From assembly GCA_034112085.1 (NCBI GenBank), contig JAWUWD010000016.1:19729-83728 (forward strand): a stretch of 64,000 nucleotides of DNA, given 5' to 3'. Source of the DNA: JAWUWD01 sp034112085 (GTDB lineage Bacteria > Bacteroidota > Bacteroidia > Cytophagales > Cyclobacteriaceae). A model generated the notes under the pieces. It was not told the DNA's origin and did no database searches. It saw nothing but the letters and a program-made list of their open reading frames with translations. The position numbers and the translations under genes were made by a program. This document shows, one piece after another, positions 54,050-62,656 of this stretch. Each line of letters opens with the position of its first letter. Within the stretch, counting starts at the first letter, position 1.

Positions 54050-54443
54050 TGGAGCCGGAGGGATTCGAACCCTCGTCCAGAGAAGGCAATTAACGGATCT
54101 TCTACATGCTTAGTCTATCGTTAATTTTCGAATAGCAGCCGGAGAAAGACACCCAACTACTACCTTATTTGCTTTAGTTTCGCCAAAGTGCCACAAACTC
54201 ACCTTAACTAGATTTGCTTTTCGACACCCCTTGATCCAGACTTGCAAATCAAAAGTCCAGAGGGATGATGACTTCCTGCCTTGGGCAAGATGAACCAATC
54301 CTTACTTAATTCGGGATTAGGCAGCCATAGCGTAAGAATAATCTTCGCCAGTTACAATATAGAACTAGTTTTTAAGGCGCGCATCCTATGCACCTGCATG
54401 CTTACATTCGCCACTACACGTCCTGTCAATTCCGGTCGGCCCC
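54050..54443 (-). ncRNA. ssrA: transfer-messenger RNA (tmRNA)
   Basis: 394 nt on the minus strand. The 5' GGGGCC (54443-54438) pairs with the 3' GGCTCC before discriminator A at 54050. The T-arm GAGGG-TTCGAAT-CCCTC is at 54074-54058. The tag reading frame is 54349-54320: GGC GAA GAT TAT TCT TAC GCT ATG GCT GCC, then TAA, giving tag GEDYSYAMAA. The hydrophobic AMAA end is the usual degradation signal. tmRNA rescues stalled ribosomes with SmpB (not in the window). CCA is not encoded at the 3' end. Confidence 0.96.
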
Positions 54444-54476
54444 AAGTATCAATGAACTATTTCCTCGAAAGGAGGA

Positions 54477-54484
54477 CAAATATA
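54477..54484 (-). promoter_or_regulatory. -7 box of ssrA
   Basis: TATATTTG on the minus strand, about 34 nt before the mature 5' end, implying a short leader trimmed by RNase P. A divergent TATTTTTG (54517-54524) faces the DUF481-type gene. Confidence 0.55.
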
Positions 54485-54544
54485 GCAGTTAAATAGTTCT
54501 ATTTGTTATGATTCAATATTTTTGAAAAATAACAAATATGCGCC

Positions 54545-55327
54545 ATGCCTAGAAGTCCATTAGTCATTATATTAACTATGTTTATCGCTAACATAGTTTC
54601 TGCACAAATCCTTACCGTGGACCGTCCGAGTATCATTGCTGATTCTTCCGAATATTTTTTAGGTAGTATTGACTTTTCCTACAATGTCAATAACCAGAAA
54701 AACACTATTTATAAAGGGCTGAAATCCAAAGCAGATTTGATGTATATCTCTGATCAGCATGAATACATATTGATCAATCAATTCAAATATTACTCTTCAA
54801 CAGGTAGTCCATTTATCAGTACAGGTTATTCTCACTTCAGAGTCAACTTCCTCAGAAAAAGGAAACTCTCCTATGAGAGTTTCACACAGTTGCAGTACGA
54901 TAAAGGTCGGAACATGCCTTCCCGTTTCCTGGCTGGATCAGGCATCAGATATAGAGTTTTCGATCGCCCAAATAATAATATTCACTATGGATTGGGCATA
55001 ATGTATGAACGTGAAAGATGGAAGTCTCTCGATGAATCAGAAACACTAATTACTCCAGATCTCTGGAAAGTATCGAGTTATATCAGTACCAACACCAACC
55101 TCAACGAGTACATACGACTAGTGTTCATTGGATACTACCAAGGTGGATATGATGAATCAATTGAGAAATTGAGAAATCGCGTCAATGCTAGTGCTAGTTT
55201 AGTGATAAAGGTAAACTCACTTTTATCACTCACTACCAATGTGAATTATCAACATGAAGATAAGCCTATCATTCCTATCAATAAGGTTATTTATTCGATT
55301 ACGAATGGCCTAATGTTAAATTTCTAA
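54545..55327 (+). CDS. DUF481-like outer-membrane beta-barrel protein
   Basis: 260 aa. The signal peptide is LVIILTMFIANIVSAQ. The mature part is a series of amphipathic strands: LGSIDFSYNVNNQKNTIYKG, KADLMYISDQHEYILINQFKYY, YESFTQLQYDKGRNM, RFLAGSGIRYRVF, HYGLGIMYERERW, and the last strand YSITNGLMLNF with terminal Phe, as in outer-membrane barrels. The pattern of strands with paired turns resembles the DUF481/YdiY family. Function is unknown. Its -7 box TATTTTTG is at 54517-54524. Confidence 0.78.
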   Translation: MPRSPLVIILTMFIANIVSAQILTVDRPSIIADSSEYFLGSIDFSYNVNNQKNTIYKGLKSKADLMYISDQHEYILINQFKYYSSTGSPFISTGYSHFRVNFLRKRKLSYESFTQLQYDKGRNMPSRFLAGSGIRYRVFDRPNNNIHYGLGIMYERERWKSLDESETLITPDLWKVSSYISTNTNLNEYIRLVFIGYYQGGYDESIEKLRNRVNASASLVIKVNSLLSLTTNVNYQHEDKPIIPINKVIYSITNGLMLNF

Positions 55328-55338
55328 GAATTGAACTT

Positions 55339-56445
55339 TTAGGCTGCCACAGGTAGCGGTTCGTACTTTTCGTTTGCCCCCATCTTTTTCAAGAACTTGA
55401 AATGGGAAGCTACAGCGCCAAAAAATGAAGACTCCAAATATGGAATACCATATTCTTTAGCCGTTTTACGCACGATCTTAGATATTTGAGGATAGTGCAC
55501 GCTGCATATATTTGGATACAGATGATGCTCTACCTGTGAGTTGAGTCCACCAGTAAAAAAGGCAGCTAATCTACTGTCAGTAGCAAAATTGACCGTTGTA
55601 AACAACTGATGCACTGTCCAAGAGTACTTAAGCTGACCAGATTCATCAGGATTGATGAAATGAGCTTCTTCCACCACGTGCGCCAACATAAATATAATTG
55701 CCACACAAAATCCCGCCACATAATGCATCGTCAAAAAGCCTCCTAGAATATGATACCAAGGCAAATCAATCACCACGAAAGGGATCGCAATGAATATTGC
55801 ATAATTCAAGAGCTTATAAAAGAACAAGTAGAAATACTCTTTCTTCGGATGCTCTTCACCCTTGAAATTACCCACTTCATTTTTGAAGAACTTGACATAA
55901 TCCTTAATCAAAACCCACGAAAGAGTTGCTAATCCGTAAAACCAGACTGCATATAAATGTTGGTATTTGTGTACGCTCTTCAGTTTCTTTTCTGGAGACA
56001 TGCGAATGATGGGTAAAGACTCAATATCTTCATCATACCCTTCGACATTTGTATAAGTATGATGAGCAGTATTGTGCATTTTTGTCCACATGTATGCACT
56101 TGCCCCATTAATATTGAATGTATGAGAAAACAACTTGTTGATCCATGGCTTTGTAGAATAAGCGCCATGTATGGCATCATGACCAATATTGACCGCTACC
56201 ATTCCAAAAAAGAATCCTAATACAGCCCAAAGTCCGTAAGTCACTGGTACACTAAAATCACCTAGTATTATTAAAAAGTAACTACCTATCCATCCTGTCA
56301 AATGAAACAACGTTTTGAAAAGCATCAAACCATTGGCATCCTTGGATAAATTATTCTCTTTGAAGTATTGATTAACATTCTTATTCAATGTTAACGCAAA
56401 ATCCTTCTGATGCTGATTACTGAATTTTAATGGGCGCTTCTGCAT
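55339..56445 (-). CDS. fatty acid desaturase (membrane, front-end/acyl-CoA type)
   Basis: Introduces a double bond in acyl chains. 368 aa. Three His boxes: HDAIH at 89-93, HNTAHH at 124-129 and QVEHH at 304-308 (Gln in the third box is typical of front-end desaturases). TM pairs are at about 48-85 and 180-260. No fused cytochrome b5 is present, so an external electron donor is needed. A longer frame from ATG 56472 exists, but a TATATTTG -7 box (56477-56470) overlaps it, which favours ATG 56445. Convergent with the DUF481-like gene (11-nt gap). Confidence 0.9.
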   Translation of the reverse strand: MQKRPLKFSNQHQKDFALTLNKNVNQYFKENNLSKDANGLMLFKTLFHLTGWIGSYFLIILGDFSVPVTYGLWAVLGFFFGMVAVNIGHDAIHGAYSTKPWINKLFSHTFNINGASAYMWTKMHNTAHHTYTNVEGYDEDIESLPIIRMSPEKKLKSVHKYQHLYAVWFYGLATLSWVLIKDYVKFFKNEVGNFKGEEHPKKEYFYLFFYKLLNYAIFIAIPFVVIDLPWYHILGGFLTMHYVAGFCVAIIFMLAHVVEEAHFINPDESGQLKYSWTVHQLFTTVNFATDSRLAAFFTGGLNSQVEHHLYPNICSVHYPQISKIVRKTAKEYGIPYLESSFFGAVASHFKFLKKMGANEKYEPLPVAA

Positions 56446-56641
56446 AATATTGATGATCGAATTAGATAGCAAATATACGATTAGTTCACGACTATGTAAC
56501 GTGATTTATATCATAAGCGTGCATGACATACCTATTAACTTCATTTGATTCTTTTTGTTCAAAAAAAACTGAATGAAAAGTAATCTGAAAAATCTCTTTG
56601 TTAAACTCCAAAATATTAATTCTAAATTCTATCTTGCAGCG

Positions 56642-57748
56642 ATGGAAAATTTTGTGGTATCGGCTCGTAAATACAGACCTCTAGGCTTCTCTGAAGTTGT
56701 GGGGCAATCACATATTACGACTACGTTAAAAAACGCCATCGACAATAATCACCTAGCTCAGGCGCTACTTTTTTGTGGACCGCGTGGTGTTGGCAAAACC
56801 ACTTGTGCAAGAATCCTTGCTCGAATGGTCAATGGTTTTGAAGATGCAGATGCTAACAATCTCAACATCTATGAACTCGATGCCGCCTCCAATAACTCTG
56901 TTGATGACATCCGTAATCTGATCGATCAGGTAAGATATCCTCCGCAAGAAGGCAAGTACAAGGTGTATATCATTGATGAGGTTCACATGCTTTCAAATGC
57001 AGCCTTTAATGCATTTTTGAAAACGCTGGAGGAACCACCTTCTTACGCCATCTTCATATTAGCGACTACAGAAAAGCATAAAGTAATCCCTACGATTCTA
57101 TCACGTTGTCAGATATTTGACTTCAACAGGATACAAGTTGGGGACATGACTCGTCACTTACAGGAAATTGCTGTGAAAGAAAATGTCAAAGCTGAAGAAG
57201 AGGCCTTGCATTTGATCGCTCAGAAAGCAGATGGTGCTTTGAGAGATGCACTTTCTATATTCGATTTGATTGTGACCTTTTCTTCTGGAGGAGATGTCAC
57301 CTATAAGTCTACGATTGAGAATCTTCATATCCTCGATTACGATTACTATTTCAAAGTGACGGACAAACTCCATACACAAGATATTGGGAGTTCATTACTC
57401 ATTTTTGATGAGATTTTGAAAAATGGATTTGACGGACACAACTTCCTAACTGGACTAAGTGAGCATTTGAGAAATCTCTTGGTCTGTAAAGACAATGCAA
57501 CCGTACAATTACTTGAGGTATCTGATAGCGTCAAGCAAAAGTATGTAGATCAAGCCAATCAGCTATCTGCTTCCTACTTGCTTACCGCGCTCAATATTGC
57601 CAATAAATTTGATCTAAGTTATAAAGGGAGTAGAAATCAGCGTTTGCATGTGGAGCTTGCGTTAATGAAAATGGCTCATGTCAACGCGGCTATAACTCTC
57701 ACAAAAGAACTTTCCAGCGGTGAAGGCTTAAAAAAAAAAGTGAGCTAA
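56642..57748 (+). CDS. dnaX: DNA polymerase III gamma subunit (dnaX, zero-frame product)
   Basis: Clamp-loader ATPase, 368 aa in the zero frame. Start is ATG 56642 (MENFVVSARKYRPLGFSEVVGQ); an ATG at 56573 would add an unusual 23-residue leader. Walker A GPRGVGKTT at 46-53, AASNNSVDDIRNLI, DEVHMLSNAAFNAFLKTLEEPP, TTEKHKVIPTILSRC, then the AAA lid and collar. The Cys4 zinc module that normally lies after Walker A is absent here (only VNGFEDADANNLN). The frame ends KKKVS-stop right after a run of ten A. The coding sequence continues in the -1 frame to 58299, so a full-length tau form (552 aa) needs frameshifting. Confidence 0.88.
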   Translation: MENFVVSARKYRPLGFSEVVGQSHITTTLKNAIDNNHLAQALLFCGPRGVGKTTCARILARMVNGFEDADANNLNIYELDAASNNSVDDIRNLIDQVRYPPQEGKYKVYIIDEVHMLSNAAFNAFLKTLEEPPSYAIFILATTEKHKVIPTILSRCQIFDFNRIQVGDMTRHLQEIAVKENVKAEEEALHLIAQKADGALRDALSIFDLIVTFSSGGDVTYKSTIENLHILDYDYYFKVTDKLHTQDIGSSLLIFDEILKNGFDGHNFLTGLSEHLRNLLVCKDNATVQLLEVSDSVKQKYVDQANQLSASYLLTALNIANKFDLSYKGSRNQRLHVELALMKMAHVNAAITLTKELSSGEGLKKKVS

Positions 57749-57752
57749 AGCC
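57725..57752 (+). promoter_or_regulatory. dnaX recoding site (A10 slippery tract)
   Basis: Zero-frame codons are TTA AAA AAA AAA GTG AGC TAA, with A's at 57730-57739. A -1 slip gives AAA AAA AAA AGT GAG CTA AAG, joining the tau part. GGCTT (57725-57729) can pair with AAGCC (57748-57752), and TGA/TCA extends this with one bulge, putting the A-tract in the loop. A homopolymer length error in the sequence is the alternative. Confidence 0.6.
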
Positions 57753-58299
57753 TCAATCGTCAGATTCAACTCCAATAATCCCAAAGAAGGGGACTAATCC
57801 TTCACATCACAGTACAAAAAGGCCTGCTAGTCTTCCTAAAATTAGCCAATTGCTAAAAGAAGAACCTACTAAGACCGAAGTTCAGAAAGAAGAGGAAGTA
57901 GAAGTTTTAAATTCTACAGTTGAAAAAAAGACCAAGGAATTCACACTTGAAGCCCTAAAATCTGCTTGGGATGAATACAAACAGTCTCACAAAGATGATG
58001 GCAATAGTTTTGAGTTGGTTATTCTAAGCAAAGAATTTGAGCTTAAGAACAAGACTGAAATACATATCGCCCTTTCGAGTGATCTAGAACTCGATAGAAT
58101 AAAGATGCTTAGAACTACGCTACTAGCACATCTCAGAAAGTCACTTAAAAACTATGCTATTGACATATTTGCGGTAGTTAAACAGGAAGTAGGCACTAAA
58201 AAAGCCTATACCAACTCTGACAAATTTCGAGTAATGATGGAGAAAAATCCTAGTCTTGTAGAACTGAAAGATAGATTGGGACTAGATCCAGATATTTAA
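57739..58299 (+). CDS. dnaX: dnaX tau-specific C-terminal part (-1 frame)
   Basis: About 186 codons open in the -1 frame directly after the A-tract. They encode a polar linker (SELKPQSSDSTPIIPKKG and on, about 35-60 residues with many Ser, Thr and Lys), then LEALKSAWDEYKQSHKDDG, HIALSSDLELDRIKMLRTTL and AHLRKSLKNYAIDIFAVVKQ, ending DRLGLDPDI. This helical region resembles the C-terminal domain of Bacteroidota DnaX. There is no plausible independent start near its beginning (a TTG at 57850 only), supporting expression by frameshift from gamma. Confidence 0.75.
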   Translation, partial: SELKPQSSDSTPIIPKKGTNPSHHSTKRPASLPKISQLLKEEPTKTEVQKEEEVEVLNSTVEKKTKEFTLEALKSAWDEYKQSHKDDGNSFELVILSKEFELKNKTEIHIALSSDLELDRIKMLRTTLLAHLRKSLKNYAIDIFAVVKQEVGTKKAYTNSDKFRVMMEKNPSLVELKDRLGLDPDI

Positions 58300-58362
58300 A
58301 AACTATTAATATGCTGCTATTGGCGGTGCTTCAGTAAAAGCATCAACTAAACAAATGAAAAT

Positions 58363-58396
58363 AAAAAAAGACCACTCAAATGAGTGGTCTTTTTTT
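58363..58396. terminator. bidirectional terminator between dnaX and the DUF1573 gene
   Basis: A near-perfect 16-bp stem AAAAAAAGACCACTCA / TGAGTGGTCTTTTTTT with an AA loop. T-run on both exits; serves convergent genes. Confidence 0.93.
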
Positions 58397-58413
58397 ATTA
58401 GGCCGAATAGTTC

Positions 58414-58839
58414 TTATTGCTCTCCGTCAGTAGCTACTACCTCTTTGGCTAAAACATTCGTGACAATTTTAATCTGACTCCTTGATACAGTTGCATTCGA
58501 TATAATGGTGATGACTTTGTTTTGACGTCCCATCTTCCCTGCACTATTGAACCTTACTTTGATTTCATTGGCTTGACCAGGTGCTATCGGATCTCTAGGC
58601 CACACAGGTGCCGTACATCCACAAGTAGTCTGCACATTGGTGATAATCAATGGCTCCGTTCCTGAATTTTCGAAGGCAAATACATGCTCTACGACATCTC
58701 CTTGATGGATATCTCCGAACTCATGCGCTGTTTCTTCAAAAGTAATGGCTGGCCCAGATACTGCTTCTGTGGTCGCTTCTTGTGCCCAAGCACAGTACAC
58801 CATAAAGGTTCCAAATATAAATGCTATCGTTGTTTTCAT
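58414..58839 (-). CDS. DUF1573 exported Ig-like protein
   Basis: 141 aa. The signal peptide is TIAFIFGTFMVYCAWAQ. The single DUF1573 beta-sandwich reads FEETAHEFGDIHQGDVVEHVFAFENSGTEPLIITNVQTTCGCTAP (conserved CGC), GQANEIKVRFNSAGKMG and KIVTNVLA. Common in Bacteroidota as an exported protein; function is unknown, possibly binding a metal or another envelope protein through the CGC pair. Convergent with dnaX, sharing the terminator. Confidence 0.9.
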   Translation of the reverse strand: MKTTIAFIFGTFMVYCAWAQEATTEAVSGPAITFEETAHEFGDIHQGDVVEHVFAFENSGTEPLIITNVQTTCGCTAPVWPRDPIAPGQANEIKVRFNSAGKMGRQNKVITIISNATVSRSQIKIVTNVLAKEVVATDGEQ

Positions 58840-59090
58840 CTTAGTGCTGTTTTTAAATCTTCTGTAAATATAATCAATTGGTGAGAATCAACAATCTTAC
58901 CACACCTGTTAACGGTTCTTTAACTAAAAAAGTTAATCAATTGTATTACCCCGAAGTAAATCGTCCCAAGGAGATCTTTACCAAAGTGAAGATGACGTAG
59001 ACAAAGATTCCTGAGTTACTCTGCGAAATGACATACAGCATGAAAACTTAATCGAGGCTAATTTATATCACCTCTCTTGGTTAGACGAGG

Positions 59091-60494
59091 TTAAAGAAAA
59101 AAATCAGGCTTGAAATTAAGTAAAAACAGCTCATCAGTCGCACGAGTCACCGCAGTATACAGCCACCGCACATAATCTTCATTAATTTTTTCATCTGGCA
59201 AATAACCTTGATCTACAAAGATGGCTTTCCATTGACCACCCTGAGCTTTATGACAGGTGAGTGCATACGCAAATTTGATCTGCAAGGCATTGATATATGG
59301 ATCATTCCTAATCGCTTCATTGCGTTTCTTCTGATCATCCAAATCCGCATAGTCTTCTGCGACTTCTTGCTGTAGCTTCTGAATATCTTCATAAGGAAGA
59401 GAAGGTCCTTTGACATGCAGTGTATCCAACATCACCTTGGCTTCAAATCCTTCCTTATCTGGATAGTCCATCAGCTTCATCTGAAGCGTAGCAAATCGTA
59501 GCCCATAGCGCTCTTCAGTCGTTACGATTTTCTCAATCACGGCAAAATCACCATTTGCCAAAAATCCTCCAGGTGTATCATCAGGAGTATAATAGTAGTT
59601 ATTCTTCACTACCATCAACACATCTCCGGCTTCTATTTCTTCTTCGTAAAAATGAATGTTTCTTCTAATGAATTCATTGTACTGATTTGCAGCAAAGTTG
59701 CTTCGGCAAATGATAATTGAATTCTCCATGCCATACTTATCATAGGCATACCGAATACCATCTTCCATCTTTTGAGCAGTCATTCGATAGATGTCTTTGA
59801 ATGACTTCGTATCCATCTTGATCTGGATGTCCTTCTGCCCTATTTTATTCCGAATAGCCGTGGCATTGGTCAGTATGCCCGAGCCTGCTCCCTGACGCAT
59901 AACATCGGTCAGCAGAACTTCCTTAACTGAGGCATCATAATTGGACTCAATATATCCTATATCTAAGCCTGGGCTTAATGTCTGACCCACAGGGGGCAGT
60001 TGTGCACCATCTCCTACAAGGATAAGTTTATTGGTTGGATTCTCAAACACATAATTCATCAAGTCTGTGAGCAATCCACTTTTCCCAAAATCACTGCTCT
60101 CAGAAAGCATAGATGCTTCATCAACGATGAACACCGTATCTTTTGAGTAATTACGCTGGCGTTTGAACTTAAGAAAACCTGATTTATCAGAAGTGCTTTT
60201 GTATATGATTTTATGGATTGTGTAGGCTATTTTCTTACTGTAACTCGCCATCACTTTAGCTGCTCGACCGGTTGGTGCAAGTAAGAAATATTTCAAATTG
60301 AACAAAGGCAAGACTTGCACCATCAAACTTACCATAGAGGTCTTACCTGTACCAGCGTATCCTTTAAGCAAAAGCACCTGCTTAGACTCAGCCGGCCCAT
60401 CAATAAACTCATCCATCATCTCGAACAACTGCTCCTGACCAGCTGTTGGCGTATGAGGAAATTTATTCCGGAGTATTTGGGATGGTTTAGGCAA
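59091..60494 (-). CDS. RecD/Dda-like ATP-dependent DNA helicase (UvrD_C_2)
   Basis: 467 aa, superfamily 1. PTAGQEQLFEMMDEF (Q-motif-like), Walker A GYAGTGKTS near 44-52, APTGRAAKV, TIHKIIYK, Walker B FIVDEASMLS, GDGAQLPPVG (motif III), and a C-terminal UvrD_C_2-type region with FAYALTCHKAQGGQWKAIFVD and RWLYTAVTRATDELFLL (motifs V, VI). It lacks a RecBCD-like nuclease or scaffold part, so it probably acts in replication or recombination alone. The start is a TTG at 60494: no in-frame ATG lies before it, and the next Met (26) would remove conserved sequence. Confidence 0.88.
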   Translation of the reverse strand: MPKPSQILRNKFPHTPTAGQEQLFEMMDEFIDGPAESKQVLLLKGYAGTGKTSMVSLMVQVLPLFNLKYFLLAPTGRAAKVMASYSKKIAYTIHKIIYKSTSDKSGFLKFKRQRNYSKDTVFIVDEASMLSESSDFGKSGLLTDLMNYVFENPTNKLILVGDGAQLPPVGQTLSPGLDIGYIESNYDASVKEVLLTDVMRQGAGSGILTNATAIRNKIGQKDIQIKMDTKSFKDIYRMTAQKMEDGIRYAYDKYGMENSIIICRSNFAANQYNEFIRRNIHFYEEEIEAGDVLMVVKNNYYYTPDDTPGGFLANGDFAVIEKIVTTEERYGLRFATLQMKLMDYPDKEGFEAKVMLDTLHVKGPSLPYEDIQKLQQEVAEDYADLDDQKKRNEAIRNDPYINALQIKFAYALTCHKAQGGQWKAIFVDQGYLPDEKINEDYVRWLYTAVTRATDELFLLNFKPDFFL

Positions 60495-60592
60495 AAGACA
60501 TTGGAATTAAGAACATAAAATAAAGAATGCTGAATTTAGAACTTGTAGTTAAATATTCAGCATTCTAATTTCATAGATTAAATCTAGTAAGA

Positions 60593-62311
60593 TTAAACCA
60601 TCTCTACATCAAGGGATGTATCTGTCTTCACAACCTTAACCACATTCAATCCAGTAAGTTCTTTAATAGCTGTATCCCATTTCTTATTAGATAATCCAGA
60701 CTGAGCTTTCAAATCACTCAAAGTCATTTTCTCAGCTTTCTTTAAGTTCTCAAAGATAGCTTTGGCATCTTCAGTCATCACAATTTCCTTTTTCTCCGGC
60801 TTCATCTGAGGGAAGAACAAGACATCCTGTATGGAGTTAGAATTGGTCATCATCATCGCTAACCTATCGATACCGATCCCAAGGCCAGCTGTTGGTGGCA
60901 TTCCATACTCTAGTGCTCTTAGGAAGTCTTCATCAAGCGTCATCGCTTCGTCATCTCCTCGCTTACCGAGCTCAAGTTGTTCTTCAAATCTTGCGCGCTG
61001 ATCTATAGGATCATTGAGTTCAGAAAATGCATTACATATTTCTTTTCCATTGGCGATAGCTTCGAATCGCTCAACCAATCCTTCTTTGTCTCTGTGTTTT
61101 TTAGCCAGTGGAGACATCTCTACTGGATAGTCTGTGATGAATGTAGGCTGGATCAACTGCGCTTCACAAGTCTCACCAAATATCTCATCGATCAACTTGC
61201 CCTTACCCATCGTCTCATCAGTAGGTACATGCAGTTTCTTCGCAGTAGTTCTCAATTGATCTTCAGCCATTTCAGAAATATCTATTCCTGTGAAATGTTC
61301 GATCGCTTCAAACATGGTATATCGTTTCCATGGTCTTTGGAAGTTGATCATATTGTCTCCAACCTGAACCTCAGTAGTCCCATGGATGTCCATGGCTACT
61401 TTCTCCACCATCGTCTCTACCAAGTCCATCATCCAGTTGTAGTCTTTGTAGGCTACATAAAGTTCTACCTGTGTGAATTCAGGATTGTGAAATCTTGACA
61501 TCCCTTCATTTCTAAAATCTTTAGAAAACTCATAGACTCCTTCAAAACCACCTACTATCAATCTTTTGAGATATAGTTCATTGGCAATACGCATATAGAG
61601 CGTCATGTCCAATGTATTGTGATGCGTCTTGAATGGACGTGCTGCTGCTCCTCCATATAGTGGCTGAAGTATAGGTGTTTCAACTTCTAGGTACCCTTTA
61701 TCATTGAGGTATTCCCTCATAGAGTTGACCAACTTGGTGCGCTTAATAAATGTCTCACGTACTTCTGGATTGACCACCATGTCAACATAACGCTGACGAT
61801 ATCTCATTTCCGGATCTGTAAATCCATCATGAGTCACTTTATTACCGTCTTCATCCGTTGATTCTTTGACAATCGGTAAAGGCTTCAATGACTTCGCCAG
61901 TACTTTCAATTCAGTCACATGTACTGATATCTCACCAGTCTGGGTTGTAAACACATGTCCTTTCACCCCAATGAAATCACCGATATCTAATAATTTCTTA
62001 AAGACACTATTGTACATCGTCTTATCTTCCCCTTCACAAATATCATCCCTTCGGATATATATTTGCATCCGACCCGAAGCATCTTGAATTTCTGCAAATG
62101 ATGCAGAGCCCATTATCCTACGACTCATCAATCGACCGGCTATCGTAATGTCTTCATAATCACTCTTGCGCTTCTCATAGTTTTCGTGAATATCCTTGGC
62201 CGTAACATTGACGTCATACAATTCAGATGGATAAGGATTGATCCCGAGTCTTTCAAGCTCTTCCTTACTATTTCTTCTTACTATTTCTTGTTCGCTAAGA
62301 TGCATTGACAT
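60593..62311 (-). CDS. lysS: lysyl-tRNA synthetase, class II
   Basis: 572 aa. N-terminal OB anticodon-binding domain (about 55-165, IAGRLMSRRIMGSASFAEIQD). Class II catalytic core: motif 1 (FIKRTKLVNSMREYLNDKGYLEVETP), motif 2 (FRNEGMSRFHNPEFTQVE), motif 3 (GMPPTAGLGIGIDRLAMM). The C-terminus extends ~65 residues beyond LFFPQMKPEKK, ending in a small helical region (LKAQSGLSNKKWDTAIKELT); this tail is longer than in E. coli. A TATTTTTG -7 box sits at 62331-62338. Confidence 0.96.
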   Translation of the reverse strand: MSMHLSEQEIVRRNSKEELERLGINPYPSELYDVNVTAKDIHENYEKRKSDYEDITIAGRLMSRRIMGSASFAEIQDASGRMQIYIRRDDICEGEDKTMYNSVFKKLLDIGDFIGVKGHVFTTQTGEISVHVTELKVLAKSLKPLPIVKESTDEDGNKVTHDGFTDPEMRYRQRYVDMVVNPEVRETFIKRTKLVNSMREYLNDKGYLEVETPILQPLYGGAAARPFKTHHNTLDMTLYMRIANELYLKRLIVGGFEGVYEFSKDFRNEGMSRFHNPEFTQVELYVAYKDYNWMMDLVETMVEKVAMDIHGTTEVQVGDNMINFQRPWKRYTMFEAIEHFTGIDISEMAEDQLRTTAKKLHVPTDETMGKGKLIDEIFGETCEAQLIQPTFITDYPVEMSPLAKKHRDKEGLVERFEAIANGKEICNAFSELNDPIDQRARFEEQLELGKRGDDEAMTLDEDFLRALEYGMPPTAGLGIGIDRLAMMMTNSNSIQDVLFFPQMKPEKKEIVMTEDAKAIFENLKKAEKMTLSDLKAQSGLSNKKWDTAIKELTGLNVVKVVKTDTSLDVEMV

Positions 62312-62656
62312 TCGTGTTTAAAAATGATCGCAAAAATAAGTATTATTTCATCCATGTCGTTAAGAACGAAGTGAAGTATTTAGAAAATCACAACCGACAC
62401 TGCTGTATGAGGTTGTGTAAGATTCTCCATCACTTCTAATACTTTCTATTTTTGAGGGAAATCACAGCATAATCAATTCAAAACTATATTTATTGTCAGA
62501 TTTATCTTTTCTCACAATAACGACTTATTCCTTACATGATTTATTGTGTGAATTGACTAGTCACCTTTTAGGTGTTTATTGTATGAATTACATATCCAAT
62601 TGTGTAATTTTGCATTCAGGTTATATCTAAGTGCGAAAATTCTAATTTAGTGAGCT
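62312..62656. other. 345-bp divergent promoter region of lysS and the surface-protein gene
   Basis: No gene seen. It contains the lysS -7 box, a small CACCT-TTT-AGGTG hairpin (62562-62574) and the surface-protein promoter. Confidence 0.5.
62579..62612 (+). promoter_or_regulatory. promoter of the repeat-rich surface protein
   Basis: TTG at 62579-62581, a 23-nt gap, then TAATTTTG at 62605-62612. Start near 62619, leader about 38 nt. Confidence 0.55.

Noticed and set aside
57850..58299. dnaX 3' part as an independent gene
   Set aside because: Only a TTG could start it, its upstream frame is open back to the A10 tract, and its sequence is that of a DnaX tail.
62562..62574. CACCT-TTT-AGGTG hairpin
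   Set aside because: Short stem with no gene ending near it; no role can be argued.
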